DNA from: Pseudomonadota bacterium
GTDB lineage: Bacteria; Pseudomonadota; Gammaproteobacteria; Pseudomonadales; Cellvibrionaceae
NCBI GenBank assembly: GCA_023416875.1
Contig: JAEZGT010000128.1
Span: forward strand, 1-6,174
DNA length: 6,174 nucleotides
Direction: 5' to 3'
Shown: one piece after another, positions 1 through 5,345 of the stretch
Numbering within the stretch: position 1 is the stretch's first letter
Layout: every line of letters begins with the position of its first letter
The notes under the pieces: generated by a model
Database searches by the model: none
What the model was told of the DNA's origin: nothing
What the model saw: only the letters and a program-made list of their open reading frames with translations
Program-made: the position numbers and the translations under genes

Positions 1-286
1 CTTCAGGCCCGGCGCGATAACCGTCCCAGATTTCCTTCGCCTTATCGCGCTCGCGACAGAAGATCACAAATTCACCGTGGGCGCGCCCCGGAATCAACAC
101 CAGCACCACCTCCGGCTCATCAAAGCCGCTGAGATAGTGCACATCGCTGTCCTGGCGAAAGCTGTAATGGGTGTCGCGGCTGCGGATTTTCTCTTTCGCC
201 GACGGCACTATGGCGATGCTGCTCGGCTCCATATGGGCCATCAGCTCTTTACGGCGGCGGGCGTATTCGGCTTTGCTGATCGACAT
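1..286 (-). CDS. pepP: Xaa-Pro aminopeptidase (aminopeptidase P), N-terminal part
   Basis: Partial gene: the first 95 codons are present and the rest lies beyond the left edge. The translation begins MSISKAEYARRRKEL and continues through HYSFRQDSDVHYLSGFDEPE and VVLVLIPGRAHGEFVIF. This is the typical N-terminal domain of proteobacterial PepP, with the Y-R-Q-(N/D)-S-D and (T/S)-G-F-(N/D)-E-P-E signatures. The family removes N-terminal residues preceding proline, in the cytoplasm, using a dinuclear metal centre. The metal ligands are in the C-terminal pita-bread domain and cannot be checked here. The ATG at 286 is preceded by GAGAG about 6-9 bases upstream. It lies 31 bases after ygfB on the same strand, so the two are probably co-transcribed. 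In related bacteria ubiH and a second ubiquinone hydroxylase gene follow pepP, which is inference here. Confidence 0.93.
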   Translation of the reverse strand, partial: MSISKAEYARRRKELMAHMEPSSIAIVPSAKEKIRSRDTHYSFRQDSDVHYLSGFDEPEVVLVLIPGRAHGEFVIFCRERDKAKEIWDGYRAGPE

Positions 287-317
287 GGGATTCTCTCAAT
301 TCGCTAATTGATGAATA

Positions 318-875
318 TCAGTGACGGGTAACCGAGGCGTCGGGGATTCCTCCGGAACTCGCGCGCAATTGCGACGCGACGCTGAACAGGGTCATACGAG
401 CGTATTCGACCAAGGCCAGCAGATCCTGCTCCGACTCTTCCGATTCAGCACAGGAGTCATCCAACCGGGCGATCTCCGCAAGATCGACCAGGGCTTCGCG
501 GACGTCGTCATCCAGCTGCAACAACACTGCTTCACCGTGAGTGGCAAAACCGTGCAAAAAACCCTGGCACCAGAGCGCGAGGCCTTCCGCACGCACGGCC
601 ACCGGCAGCAGATCGTCCGGCAGCAGCAATTGCAACTGGTACTGCCCTTCGCTCAATGCACCGGCGATCAGCTCGTACTGCGCCTCTAACGCCGCATCCA
701 CAGCGCCTCTGTCCGAGTCTTCCAGCAGGTCCATAAAATTCCGGACATTGTCTTTCCACCCGCTTTGCGGACCGCGGCATTGAATGCCACAGAGCAGTCC
801 GTGCAGCTCTGCCGGAGAACACACAGCCCCCACTCTCAGTAAAAAATCGCTCCAGTCTTGATAGGAAATCTGCAT
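318..875 (-). CDS. ygfB: YgfB/YecA (UPF0149) family protein
   Basis: This 185-residue protein has the full length of the YgfB family. Recognisable family blocks are SPAELHGLLCG (about residues 21-31), the LLLPDD and ALWCQGFLHGF region in the middle, and the acidic stretch followed by LLALVEYARMTLF near the C-terminus. It is an all-helical cytoplasmic protein without signal peptide or membrane segment. The biochemical role of the family is poorly defined; in Pseudomonas aeruginosa YgfB has been linked to control of ampC beta-lactamase expression through the AlpA regulator. The ATG at 875 is supported by GAGGTGA nine bases upstream, the best ribosome binding site among the long genes of the window. 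An overlapping frame starting at 888 is a shadow. The gene leads a probable ygfB-pepP operon, divergent from the zapA operon. I found no clear promoter for it in the 189-base gap. Confidence 0.93.
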   Translation of the reverse strand: MQISYQDWSDFLLRVGAVCSPAELHGLLCGIQCRGPQSGWKDNVRNFMDLLEDSDRGAVDAALEAQYELIAGALSEGQYQLQLLLPDDLLPVAVRAEGLALWCQGFLHGFATHGEAVLLQLDDDVREALVDLAEIARLDDSCAESEESEQDLLALVEYARMTLFSVASQLRASSGGIPDASVTRH

Positions 876-928
876 CGGCTTCGTTCACCTCGGGCTACTG
901 CAAAAAGCGTTGGAAAACAGGATGAATG

Positions 929-946
929 GTCGGCGGGCAAGCCGAC
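929..946. repeat. Short inverted repeat in ygfB leader
   Basis: GTCGGC and GCCGAC form a perfect 6-bp stem with a 6-base loop, in the gap between ygfB and the divergent zapA operon. No T-run follows on either strand, so it is not an ordinary terminator. It could be an mRNA leader hairpin of ygfB or chance; GC-rich 6-bp stems are common. Confidence 0.25.
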
Positions 947-1004
947 AAAAGCGGCCATGCTATCACGAATTTTTACCGCCTTTGCCGGCCTGCGCGGGCT
1001 TCCC

Positions 1005-1033
1005 TTGACCGGCAGTAGGGCTCACCCTATAGT
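1005..1033 (+). promoter_or_regulatory. Sigma70-type promoter of the TIGR02449-zapA operon
   Basis: A -35 box TTGACC (1005-1010) and a -10 box TATAGT (1028-1033) are separated by exactly 17 bases. Each matches the consensus at five of six positions. Transcription would start near 1040, giving a leader of about 25 bases before the ATG at 1065. A 6-bp inverted repeat (TGCCGG 983-988, CCGGCA 1009-1014) overlaps the -35 box, which may be coincidence. Confidence 0.7.
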
Positions 1034-1064
1034 TACGCGCCATGCTGCGTGACGGGCGAAGCCT

Positions 1065-1277
1065 ATGTCGGAACGATTGATCGCTGAAGTGGAAGCTAAG
1101 ATTGAGCAACTGGCGCGGCGCTGCCAGCAGCTCGAAGCGGACAATCGCCAGCTGCGACAGCAGGAACAAGAATGGACGGGTGAACGCACCCGCCTCTTGG
1201 AAAAATATGAACTCGCCAGCGCCCGCATTGAATCCCTGATTACCCGCCTTAAGCAATTCGAGAATTACCCTGAATGA
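1065..1277 (+). CDS. TIGR02449 family ZapB-like coiled-coil protein
   Basis: This is a 70-residue, highly charged protein. Nearly its whole length (about residues 5-65) is one predicted coiled coil, with heptad-like hydrophobic spacing in LIAEVEAKIEQLARRCQQLE and ARIESLITRLKQF. Size, composition and position directly before zapA match the small family TIGR02449 found at this place in Pseudomonas-type genomes. Resemblance to ZapB, which binds ZapA and stabilises the FtsZ ring in enterobacteria, comes from the coiled-coil architecture; a division role is inference. The ribosome binding site is weak (GGGCGA about 7-12 bases upstream), but the ATG lies about 25 bases after a strong promoter. Its TGA overlaps the zapA ATG in an ATGA arrangement, so the two proteins should be translationally coupled. 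Confidence 0.85.
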   Translation: MSERLIAEVEAKIEQLARRCQQLEADNRQLRQQEQEWTGERTRLLEKYELASARIESLITRLKQFENYPE

Positions 1278-1564
1278 GCCACGATAGCAAGCGCGTCACT
1301 GTGCGTATATTGGACAAGGAATACCAAGTCGCCTGCCGCGCCGACGAAAAAGAAGCGCTGCTCCTGGCGGCGCACGAATTGGATCAGCGCATGCGTCAAG
1401 TGCGTAATGCCGGCCCCTCGGCAATGGGGGCGGACAGGATCGCGGTCATGGTGGCTCTTAATCTCTGCCACGAATTGCAGCAGGAACGGCAGAAATCGAC
1501 ACCCGTCGGCGATGAAGTACTTGAGCGTCTCGCAGCCAAACTCGACCGGGCCTTAAGCCCATAA
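1274..1564 (+). CDS. zapA: Cell division protein ZapA
   Basis: This 96-residue protein matches the ZapA family: an N-terminal beta-rich globular domain (KRVTVRILDKEYQVAC, about residues 6-21), the conserved helix EALLLAAHELDQRM, and a C-terminal helix (from about residue 52, RIAVMVALNLCHELQQE) that forms the dimer/tetramer coiled coil. E. coli ZapA is slightly longer (109 residues); the difference is at the C-terminal end. ZapA binds FtsZ in the cytoplasm, cross-links protofilaments and promotes Z-ring assembly. The start ATG overlaps the stop of the upstream coiled-coil gene by 4 bases, and no separate ribosome binding site is obvious, which fits translational coupling. The neighbouring ssrS and ygfA confirm the assignment through conserved gene order. 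Confidence 0.94.
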   Translation: MSHDSKRVTVRILDKEYQVACRADEKEALLLAAHELDQRMRQVRNAGPSAMGADRIAVMVALNLCHELQQERQKSTPVGDEVLERLAAKLDRALSP

Positions 1565-1580
1565 TCAGTCGCTTGTCCAC

Positions 1581-1608
1581 AAAAAAGCTTAAAATTTAGG
1601 GCTTTTTT
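1581..1608 (+). terminator. Possible weak terminator after zapA
   Basis: AAAAAAGC (1581-1588) and GCTTTTTT (1601-1608) pair perfectly over 8 bp with a 12-base loop, 17 bases after the zapA stop. The stem ends in a run of T, as in rho-independent terminators, but has only two GC pairs and so is weak. The T-run also occupies the -35 position of the 6S RNA promoter. Partial read-through into ssrS-ygfA is plausible. Confidence 0.4.
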
Positions 1609-1630
1609 CGCCTGCCCGCTTTGTTATACT
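1602..1630 (+). promoter_or_regulatory. Extended -10 promoter of 6S RNA
   Basis: TATACT (1625-1630) is a near-consensus -10 box preceded by TG one base upstream (TGTTATACT), an extended -10 element. The matching -35 position (about 1602-1607, CTTTTT) is poor, as expected when an extended -10 is used. The predicted start near 1637 coincides with the beginning of the terminal stem of 6S RNA. Confidence 0.65.
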
Positions 1631-1636
1631 TTGGCG

Positions 1637-1812
1637 ACGCCTTGGGTGTTCGCCAGTTGACGAATCCCTGAGCCGATACTGTGAAAACCGGAGGCTTCGT
1701 GTTTGTGTTGTGTGCATGTCCGCGCGTCGGAAAGCCTAATACACAACAGATCCCTCCCCCTTGAGCCATCGGGTTCAAGGGTTTGGTCAACAGCGGCACC
1801 CCAGGCTTCCAC
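1637..1812 (+). ncRNA. ssrS: 6S RNA
   Basis: 6S RNA binds sigma70 RNA polymerase by mimicking an open promoter and lowers transcription in stationary phase. Three things support the call. First, the conserved block CCCTGAGCCGATA at 1666-1678 is identical to E. coli 6S RNA. Second, the 3' hairpin CCCTTGAGCC (1758-1767) with GGTTCAAGGG (1772-1781) forms 10 pairs (one G-U) with a 4-base loop, as in the family. Third, the ends pair: 1639-1648 with 1797-1806, 9 of 10 positions. AGGCTT (1692-1697) also pairs with AAGCCT (1732-1737) in the middle arm. The length of about 176 bases is normal. The position between zapA and ygfA is the conserved genomic site. The 5' end is set from the promoter and the 3' end is approximate. 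Confidence 0.95.
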
Positions 1813-1828
1813 TTCTACCCTCACCATC

Positions 1829-2398
1829 GTGACCGCCGCCGATAAATCCTCCCTTCGCAAACAGATACGCCAACATCGGCGTCAGCTGACGCGCGCCCAA
1901 CAAATTCGCGCCGCACATTTGCTTTGCCTGCGCATCATGCGCAGCTCCTGGTGGCGCAAAGCCCACAGTATTGCGTTTTATTGGCCGGCCGATGGCGAAA
2001 TCAGTCCACTGCCGCTGCTGCGCTGGTCCCTACGCGCGGGTAAGCGCTGCTATTTACCGGTGGTGACCGGTAAAAGTCTCGAATTTCGCCGCTATGAACG
2101 AGGCAGGCTACTGTGTCGCAATCGCTTCGGCATTCCCGAACCTCACGCAACGCACCAAAGGGCCGCGCACCAACTTGATGTCATTTTGATGCCGTTGGTA
2201 GCTTTTGATGAAGGCTGCAACCGCCTCGGCATGGGCGCCGGTTTTTACGACCGAGCTTTAGCAGCGCGCGAAAAAAATATTCCGCTGCGCATCGGCGTTG
2301 CTCATGAATTGCAGAAAATTGCGCAGGTGCCGACTGATCCGTGGGATATACCACTGCACGCCGTCGTCACCGAGCGCCGCATTTACCGCCGGCGCTGA
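1829..2398 (+). CDS. ygfA: 5-formyltetrahydrofolate cyclo-ligase
   Basis: The enzyme (also 5,10-methenyltetrahydrofolate synthetase) converts 5-formyl-THF to 5,10-methenyl-THF with ATP, returning a storage folate to the one-carbon pool. The 189-residue product has the basic N-terminal helix KSSLRKQIRQHRRQL, the block FYWPADGEISPLPLL, LDVILMPLVAFDE, the nucleotide-binding signature LGMGAGFYDR at residues 133-142, and the C-terminal WDIPLHAVVTE. I chose GTG at 1829 because it is the only usual start codon between the 6S RNA 3' end and the conserved domain. The same frame stays open back to an ATG at 1703, but that lies inside 6S RNA and encodes nothing family-like. No ribosome binding site is visible before the GTG. 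The gene is probably expressed from the ssrS transcript or from read-through, as in other proteobacteria. Confidence 0.92.
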   Translation: MTAADKSSLRKQIRQHRRQLTRAQQIRAAHLLCLRIMRSSWWRKAHSIAFYWPADGEISPLPLLRWSLRAGKRCYLPVVTGKSLEFRRYERGRLLCRNRFGIPEPHATHQRAAHQLDVILMPLVAFDEGCNRLGMGAGFYDRALAAREKNIPLRIGVAHELQKIAQVPTDPWDIPLHAVVTERRIYRRR

Positions 2399-2429
2399 AT
2401 TCCGCCAATTATTTCTTCCGCCCATAAAC

Positions 2430-2484
2430 GCAAAAATCCGCGATTCATCGCGCCGAAAAGGCACTTGGAAACGCGGATTTTTGC
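2430..2484. terminator. Bidirectional terminator between ygfA and the convergent small ORF
   Basis: GCAAAAATCCGCG (2430-2442) and CGCGGATTTTTGC (2472-2484) are perfect 13-bp complements around a 29-base loop. The A/T part of the stem supplies a T-run on both strands, and the element lies 31 bases after ygfA and 40 bases after the stop of the opposing small ORF. Both facts fit a terminator working in both directions. The loop is long, and a competing hairpin CGCGAT-TC-ATCGCG (2439-2452) uses part of the left arm. Confidence 0.65.
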
Positions 2485-2524
2485 TTTGATCTTCGAGCTG
2501 TTTCGGCTTGTATCGCCCGGCTGA

Positions 2525-2671
2525 TCAGTGCCGTACGACCACAACTCCCTGCTGAAGCGCCGCCGGAGGGGCGGATACTTCTGGTTCAAACACATCCATG
2601 ATGCCAAAACCACTCACAGCCAAACCTACGACAAACACTATGGCTGCCAGTGTTAAAACATCAGACTTCAT
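2525..2671 (-). CDS. Small single-span membrane protein, unknown function (48 residues)
   Basis: This short ORF begins MKSDVLTLAAIVFVVGLAVS and ends in VVVVRH. Residues about 5-25 are strongly hydrophobic and can form one transmembrane helix or an uncleaved signal anchor. The following part (EPEVSAPPAALQQ) is acidic and proline/alanine-rich. Lys2 before the helix and acids after it suggest an N-in, C-out topology. Support for a real gene: GAGGTAG lies 7 bases before the ATG, a -10/-35 pair lies upstream, and a terminator-like stem lies 40 bases past the stop. I do not recognise the family and assign no function. A two-helix or secreted form seems unlikely, since there is no clear signal-peptidase site. 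Confidence 0.68.
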   Translation of the reverse strand: MKSDVLTLAAIVFVVGLAVSGFGIMDVFEPEVSAPPAALQQGVVVVRH

Positions 2672-2742
2672 TGGGGACTACCTCAATGTTTCGGATTGTT
2701 ATTATGGATACAACAAGATTGGCGGGATGAAGCGAGGCAAGC

Positions 2743-2771
2743 TTTATACCCACAAATTTTGCGCCGCACAA
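2743..2771 (-). promoter_or_regulatory. Candidate promoter of the small membrane protein gene
   Basis: On the minus strand a -35-like TTGTGC (2771-2766) and a -10 box TATAAA (2748-2743) are 17 bases apart. The -10 matches consensus at five of six positions, the -35 only in TTG. Transcription would start near 2736, leaving a leader of about 65 bases before the ATG at 2671. The 19-bp palindrome at 2778-2796 sits 6 bases upstream of the -35, a place where activators often bind. Confidence 0.45.
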
Positions 2772-2777
2772 TAACGT

Positions 2778-2796
2778 GTGCAACAAAATGTTGCAC
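2778..2796. promoter_or_regulatory. 19-bp perfect palindrome, probable operator
   Basis: GTGCAACA and TGTTGCAC are perfect 8-bp inverted repeats separated by AAA. The symmetry and 3-base spacer are typical of a site for a dimeric helix-turn-helix regulator. It lies directly upstream of the candidate promoter of the small membrane gene. I cannot name the regulator. As RNA it would be a hairpin with a 3-base loop and no T-run, so termination is unlikely. Confidence 0.45.
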
Positions 2797-2851
2797 TATT
2801 CAACTTAGTTCTAATTGCTGCAAATGCAAATTAATAATGAGCAGATTTGAT

Positions 2852-2874
2852 CGGACGCACAAAATTAGCGTCCG
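2852..2874. repeat. 7-bp inverted repeat
   Basis: CGGACGC and GCGTCCG pair perfectly around a 9-base AT-rich loop (ACAAAATTA). No T-run follows on either strand. It could be an RNA hairpin or a regulator site in the ilvA 3' flank; its role is unknown. Confidence 0.4.
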
Positions 2875-2971
2875 CTTACAGCAAAAACTTCGGGTTATTA
2901 AACTGCGCGAAAAAAACTCGCATTAAAACGTACGTTTGCTGTTGTTTTAAGCGCATATGATGATCATCCGA

Positions 2972-2994
2972 CGCACGCTGTTAGGTCCCGTGCG
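2972..2994 (-). terminator. Weak hairpin after ilvA, doubtful terminator
   Basis: CGCACG and CGTGCG pair over 6 bp with an 11-base loop, beginning 14 bases after the ilvA stop on the minus strand. There is no T-run after it, so it is not a standard intrinsic terminator. It may only protect the 3' end or be chance. Confidence 0.25.
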
Positions 2995-3008
2995 CCAAAG
3001 AGAGGCTG

Positions 3009-4526
3009 TCACGCCAAAAAGAAGCGATACGCTTCGTTATCCGTTTCTTCGCAGAAGGGGTAATTCAGCTCTAGCAGTGATAGCTCGACATCCTTGCGTT
3101 CTTCTGGCGGCACTTGCATACCCACCAAAACACGTCCGAATGCGGCACCGTGGTTGCGATAGTGGAACATGGTGATGTTCCAGCGCCCGGCCAGCTTGTC
3201 GAGGAAATTGTATAAAGCGCCGGGACGCTCAGGAAATTCAAAGCGGTAAACCACTTCATGATTGAGTTCCGCCGGCGCATGGCCGCCCACCATGTGGCGG
3301 ATGTGCAATTTGGCCATTTCGTTATCGGTCATATCCGCCACTTTGTAGCCTTTGCGCTCGAGCAATTCGACCAGTTCCGCGCGCTCGTTTTTATAGGGAT
3401 TGACCTGCAACCCGACAAAAATATGCGCCTGCCCTTTGCTGGAATAGCGGTAGTTGAATTCGGTAATGGCGCGCTTGCCCAGCAAGCTGCAGAATTTTTT
3501 GTAGCTGCCGGGTTTTTCGGGGATAACAACCGCCAGCACCGCTTCGCGGCCCTCGCCGATTTCGGTGCGCTCGGAGATATAGCGCAGGCGGTCAAAATTG
3601 GTATTGGCGCCACTGTGAACCGCCACCAAGGTCTGCCCCTGGATATTCTCTGCCTCTGTATATTTCTTTAAGCCCGCCAGAGCACAGGCTCCGGCAGGCT
3701 CCGCGATGGAGCGGGTATCTTCAAAAATATCTTTGATCGCCGCGCAGATTTCGTCGGTACTCACCGTGATCACACCGTCGATAGTGTCCTTGATGACTCT
3801 ATAGGTTTCTTCACCAATCTGGGCGACTGCCACGCCATCGGCAAAGATGCCCACCTCCGGCAACACCACCCGGCGCTTGTGCTCCATCGCGGCTTGCAGA
3901 CACGCGGCGTCTTCCGGCTCCACGGCAAACACTTTCGTCTGCGGCCGCACGTATTTGATGTAAGCGGCCATGCCGGCACACAAACCGCCGCCACCCACCG
4001 GAATAAACACCGCATCTATATGGGCCGGGTGCTGACGCAGCAGCTCCATGGCCACCGTACCCTGACCGGCAATCACATCCGGATCGTCGTAGGGCGGGAT
4101 ATAAATCATGCCTTTTTCTGCCACCAGATTTTTGGCGTAAGCGGAGGCTTCGTCGTAGGTGTCTCCCTGCAACACCACTTTGGCGCCATGACGCCGCACC
4201 GCATCCACTTTGATGGAGGGCGTGGTGCGCGGCATTACGATGATGGCATTCACCCCCAGATGTTTCGCGGACAACGCCAGCCCCTGGGCGTGGTTGCCCG
4301 CCGAAGCGGCGATCACCCCGCGCGCTGTTTCCTCCGCCGTCAATTGCAGCAGCTTGTTGTACGCGCCGCGCACTTTGAAGGAAAACACCGGTTGCAGATC
4401 CTCGCGCTTGAGCAGCACATTGTTTTCTGTGCGCTCGCTGATGAGCGGCGCCGAGTCGAGAGGGGTTTCCACCGCGAGATCGTATATACGTGCGTCGAGA
4501 ATCCGTTTGATGTAACTGTGAGGCAT
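3009..4526 (-). CDS. ilvA: Threonine ammonia-lyase (threonine deaminase), biosynthetic
   Basis: IlvA converts L-threonine to 2-oxobutanoate and ammonia with PLP, the first committed step of isoleucine synthesis, in the cytoplasm. The 505-residue product is close to E. coli IlvA (514). The PLP domain shows FSFKVRGAYNK with the Schiff-base lysine at K51, SAGNHAQG at 75-82 and the phosphate-binding GGGGL at 178-182. Two C-terminal ACT-like regulatory domains follow (about residues 328-400 and 424-496), each with an E-(K/R)-PG motif. They mark the long, isoleucine-inhibited biosynthetic form rather than the short catabolic TdcB. I chose ATG 4526 because MPHSYIKRILDARIYDLAVE matches the family N-terminus; the 49 codons upstream in frame are not family-like and overlap the rpiA promoter. 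The ribosome binding site is weak. The gene is divergent from rpiA. Confidence 0.96.
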   Translation of the reverse strand: MPHSYIKRILDARIYDLAVETPLDSAPLISERTENNVLLKREDLQPVFSFKVRGAYNKLLQLTAEETARGVIAASAGNHAQGLALSAKHLGVNAIIVMPRTTPSIKVDAVRRHGAKVVLQGDTYDEASAYAKNLVAEKGMIYIPPYDDPDVIAGQGTVAMELLRQHPAHIDAVFIPVGGGGLCAGMAAYIKYVRPQTKVFAVEPEDAACLQAAMEHKRRVVLPEVGIFADGVAVAQIGEETYRVIKDTIDGVITVSTDEICAAIKDIFEDTRSIAEPAGACALAGLKKYTEAENIQGQTLVAVHSGANTNFDRLRYISERTEIGEGREAVLAVVIPEKPGSYKKFCSLLGKRAITEFNYRYSSKGQAHIFVGLQVNPYKNERAELVELLERKGYKVADMTDNEMAKLHIRHMVGGHAPAELNHEVVYRFEFPERPGALYNFLDKLAGRWNITMFHYRNHGAAFGRVLVGMQVPPEERKDVELSLLELNYPFCEETDNEAYRFFLA

Positions 4527-4562
4527 TGGCGGACCGGAATTGAGTGGCAGGGAAGGCGTGCA

Positions 4563-4591
4563 ATGGTAAAGGAAGGCGGCGCGGAAGTCAT
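4563..4591 (-). promoter_or_regulatory. Candidate ilvA promoter
   Basis: On the minus strand ATGACT (4591-4586) and TACCAT (4568-4563) are 17 bases apart, each matching the sigma70 consensus at four of six positions. The start would be near 4556, giving a leader of about 30 bases. No leader peptide or attenuator fits in so short a leader. Confidence 0.4.
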
Positions 4592-4615
4592 GGCGCGCCG
4601 CAGCGGCAAAACCGC

Positions 4616-4621
4616 TACAAT
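4616..4621 (+). promoter_or_regulatory. Candidate -10 box of rpiA
   Basis: TACAAT matches the -10 consensus at five of six positions and lies 28 bases before the rpiA ATG. No good -35 is found 16-18 bases upstream, where the sequence is GC-rich. A small inverted repeat AGCGG/CCGCT (4602-4606, 4612-4616) abuts it and could mask or mark a regulator site. The leader would be only about 22 bases. Confidence 0.4.
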
Positions 4622-4649
4622 GCCGACCTTTTCCCCGCCCTACACATCT

Positions 4650-5333
4650 ATGAACCAGAACCAATTGAAACAAGCTGTTGCCCAGGCGGCTCTCGACTGG
4701 GTATTACCTCATCTCGATAGCACATCGGTGCTTGGCGTCGGCACCGGCTCCACCGCCAACTTTTTTATTGATCTGCTGGCGCAACACAAAGACCGTTTTG
4801 CCGCCGCCGTCGCCAGCTCCAAAGCCTCCACCGAGCGCCTGCGCGGGCACGGCATTGAAGTGTGCGACCTGAACGGCGTGGACGAAATCGGTTTTTATAT
4901 CGACGGCGCCGATGAAGCGGACCCGGAGCTGGCGCTGATCAAAGGCGGCGGTGCCGCCCTAACCCAGGAAAAAATCGTCGCAGCAGCGGCGCGCACGTTC
5001 ATCTGCATCGCAGATCAGAGCAAACAAGTCGCTGTGCTGGGCAAGTTCCCCTTGCCGGTGGAAGTGATTCCCCTGGCGCGCTCCTACGTGGCGCGGGAAC
5101 TGGTCAAACTGGGTGGCCGGCCGGTGTACCGCAGCGGGGTGTTGACCGATAACGGCTGCCATATTCTCGATGTGCACGATCTGCAGATCGACGATCCGGA
5201 AGCCCTCGAAATTCGTATCAACCAGATCGTCGGGGTGGTTACCAACGGCCTTTTTGCCGTGCGCCGCGCCGATATTCTGCTCCTGGGTACCGAACACGGG
5301 GTCCAGGTCATCCAGCGCTGCGGCGCTCAATGA
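4650..5333 (+). CDS. rpiA: Ribose-5-phosphate isomerase A
   Basis: RpiA interconverts ribose 5-phosphate and ribulose 5-phosphate in the non-oxidative pentose phosphate pathway. The 227-residue product is near the E. coli length (219) and carries all the signatures: GVGTGST at residues 29-35 (phosphate loop), SSKAST at 56-61, DGADE at 85-89 and KGGGAALTQEK at 98-108, then GKFPLPVEVIP. D85, D88, K98 and E107 correspond to the E. coli active-site residues D81, D84, K94 and the general base E103. I chose ATG 4650 because MNQNQLKQAVAQAAL aligns with the family start; the frame stays open far upstream, but only as the antisense of ilvA. No ribosome binding site is visible before the ATG, and the leader is probably very short. 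serA follows after 75 bases. Confidence 0.97.
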   Translation: MNQNQLKQAVAQAALDWVLPHLDSTSVLGVGTGSTANFFIDLLAQHKDRFAAAVASSKASTERLRGHGIEVCDLNGVDEIGFYIDGADEADPELALIKGGGAALTQEKIVAAAARTFICIADQSKQVAVLGKFPLPVEVIPLARSYVARELVKLGGRPVYRSGVLTDNGCHILDVHDLQIDDPEALEIRINQIVGVVTNGLFAVRRADILLLGTEHGVQVIQRCGAQ

Positions 5334-5345
5334 ACAGGCGCCTTG

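Larger units (their letters stand above)
2672..3008. other. AT-rich intergenic region between the small ORF and ilvA
   Basis: These 337 bases are visibly richer in A and T than the flanking genes and carry no convincing gene. The open frames in it lack family features and good ribosome binding sites. Besides the promoter and operator listed separately, it holds an inverted repeat CGGACGC/GCGTCCG (2852-2858, 2868-2874; 9-base loop), a 12-bp palindrome AAACGTACGTTT (2926-2937) and a 10-bp palindrome GATGATCATC (2959-2968). A small RNA cannot be ruled out, but I see no clear promoter-terminator pair for one. Confidence 0.5.

Noticed and set aside
77..307. Plus-strand frame opposite pepP
   Set aside because: pepP on the minus strand is clear from conserved motifs; this frame is its antisense.
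876..1000. Promoter for ygfB-pepP
   Set aside because: I looked on the minus strand; the best pair (TTGTCG with TCATCC, 17-base spacing) matches consensus too poorly in the -10 to report.
1703..1828. Upstream extension of the ygfA frame to an ATG at 1703
   Set aside because: It lies within 6S RNA, whose conserved structure explains the sequence, and the extra 42 residues do not resemble the enzyme family.
2383..2613. 76-residue minus-strand frame overlapping the small membrane gene
   Set aside because: It runs through the terminator stem, lacks a ribosome binding site, and the 48-residue frame at 2525-2671 has far better signals.
2696..2926. 76-residue plus-strand open frame in the AT-rich gap
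   Set aside because: No ribosome binding site, no family features, odd Cys-rich and basic composition, and it crosses the palindrome and promoter region.
3811..4563. 250-residue minus-strand frame overlapping ilvA in another frame
   Set aside because: Shadow of ilvA with low-complexity Arg/Gly/Ser composition and no start signal.
3879..4649. Long plus-strand frame upstream of rpiA
   Set aside because: It is the antisense of ilvA, rich in His/Arg/Gly typical of shadow frames; rpiA begins at 4650.
4527..4673. Longer ilvA start at 4673
   Set aside because: The extra 49 residues are not family-like, overlap the rpiA start on the other strand and would remove room for promoters; MPHSYIKRIL at 4526 fits the family start.
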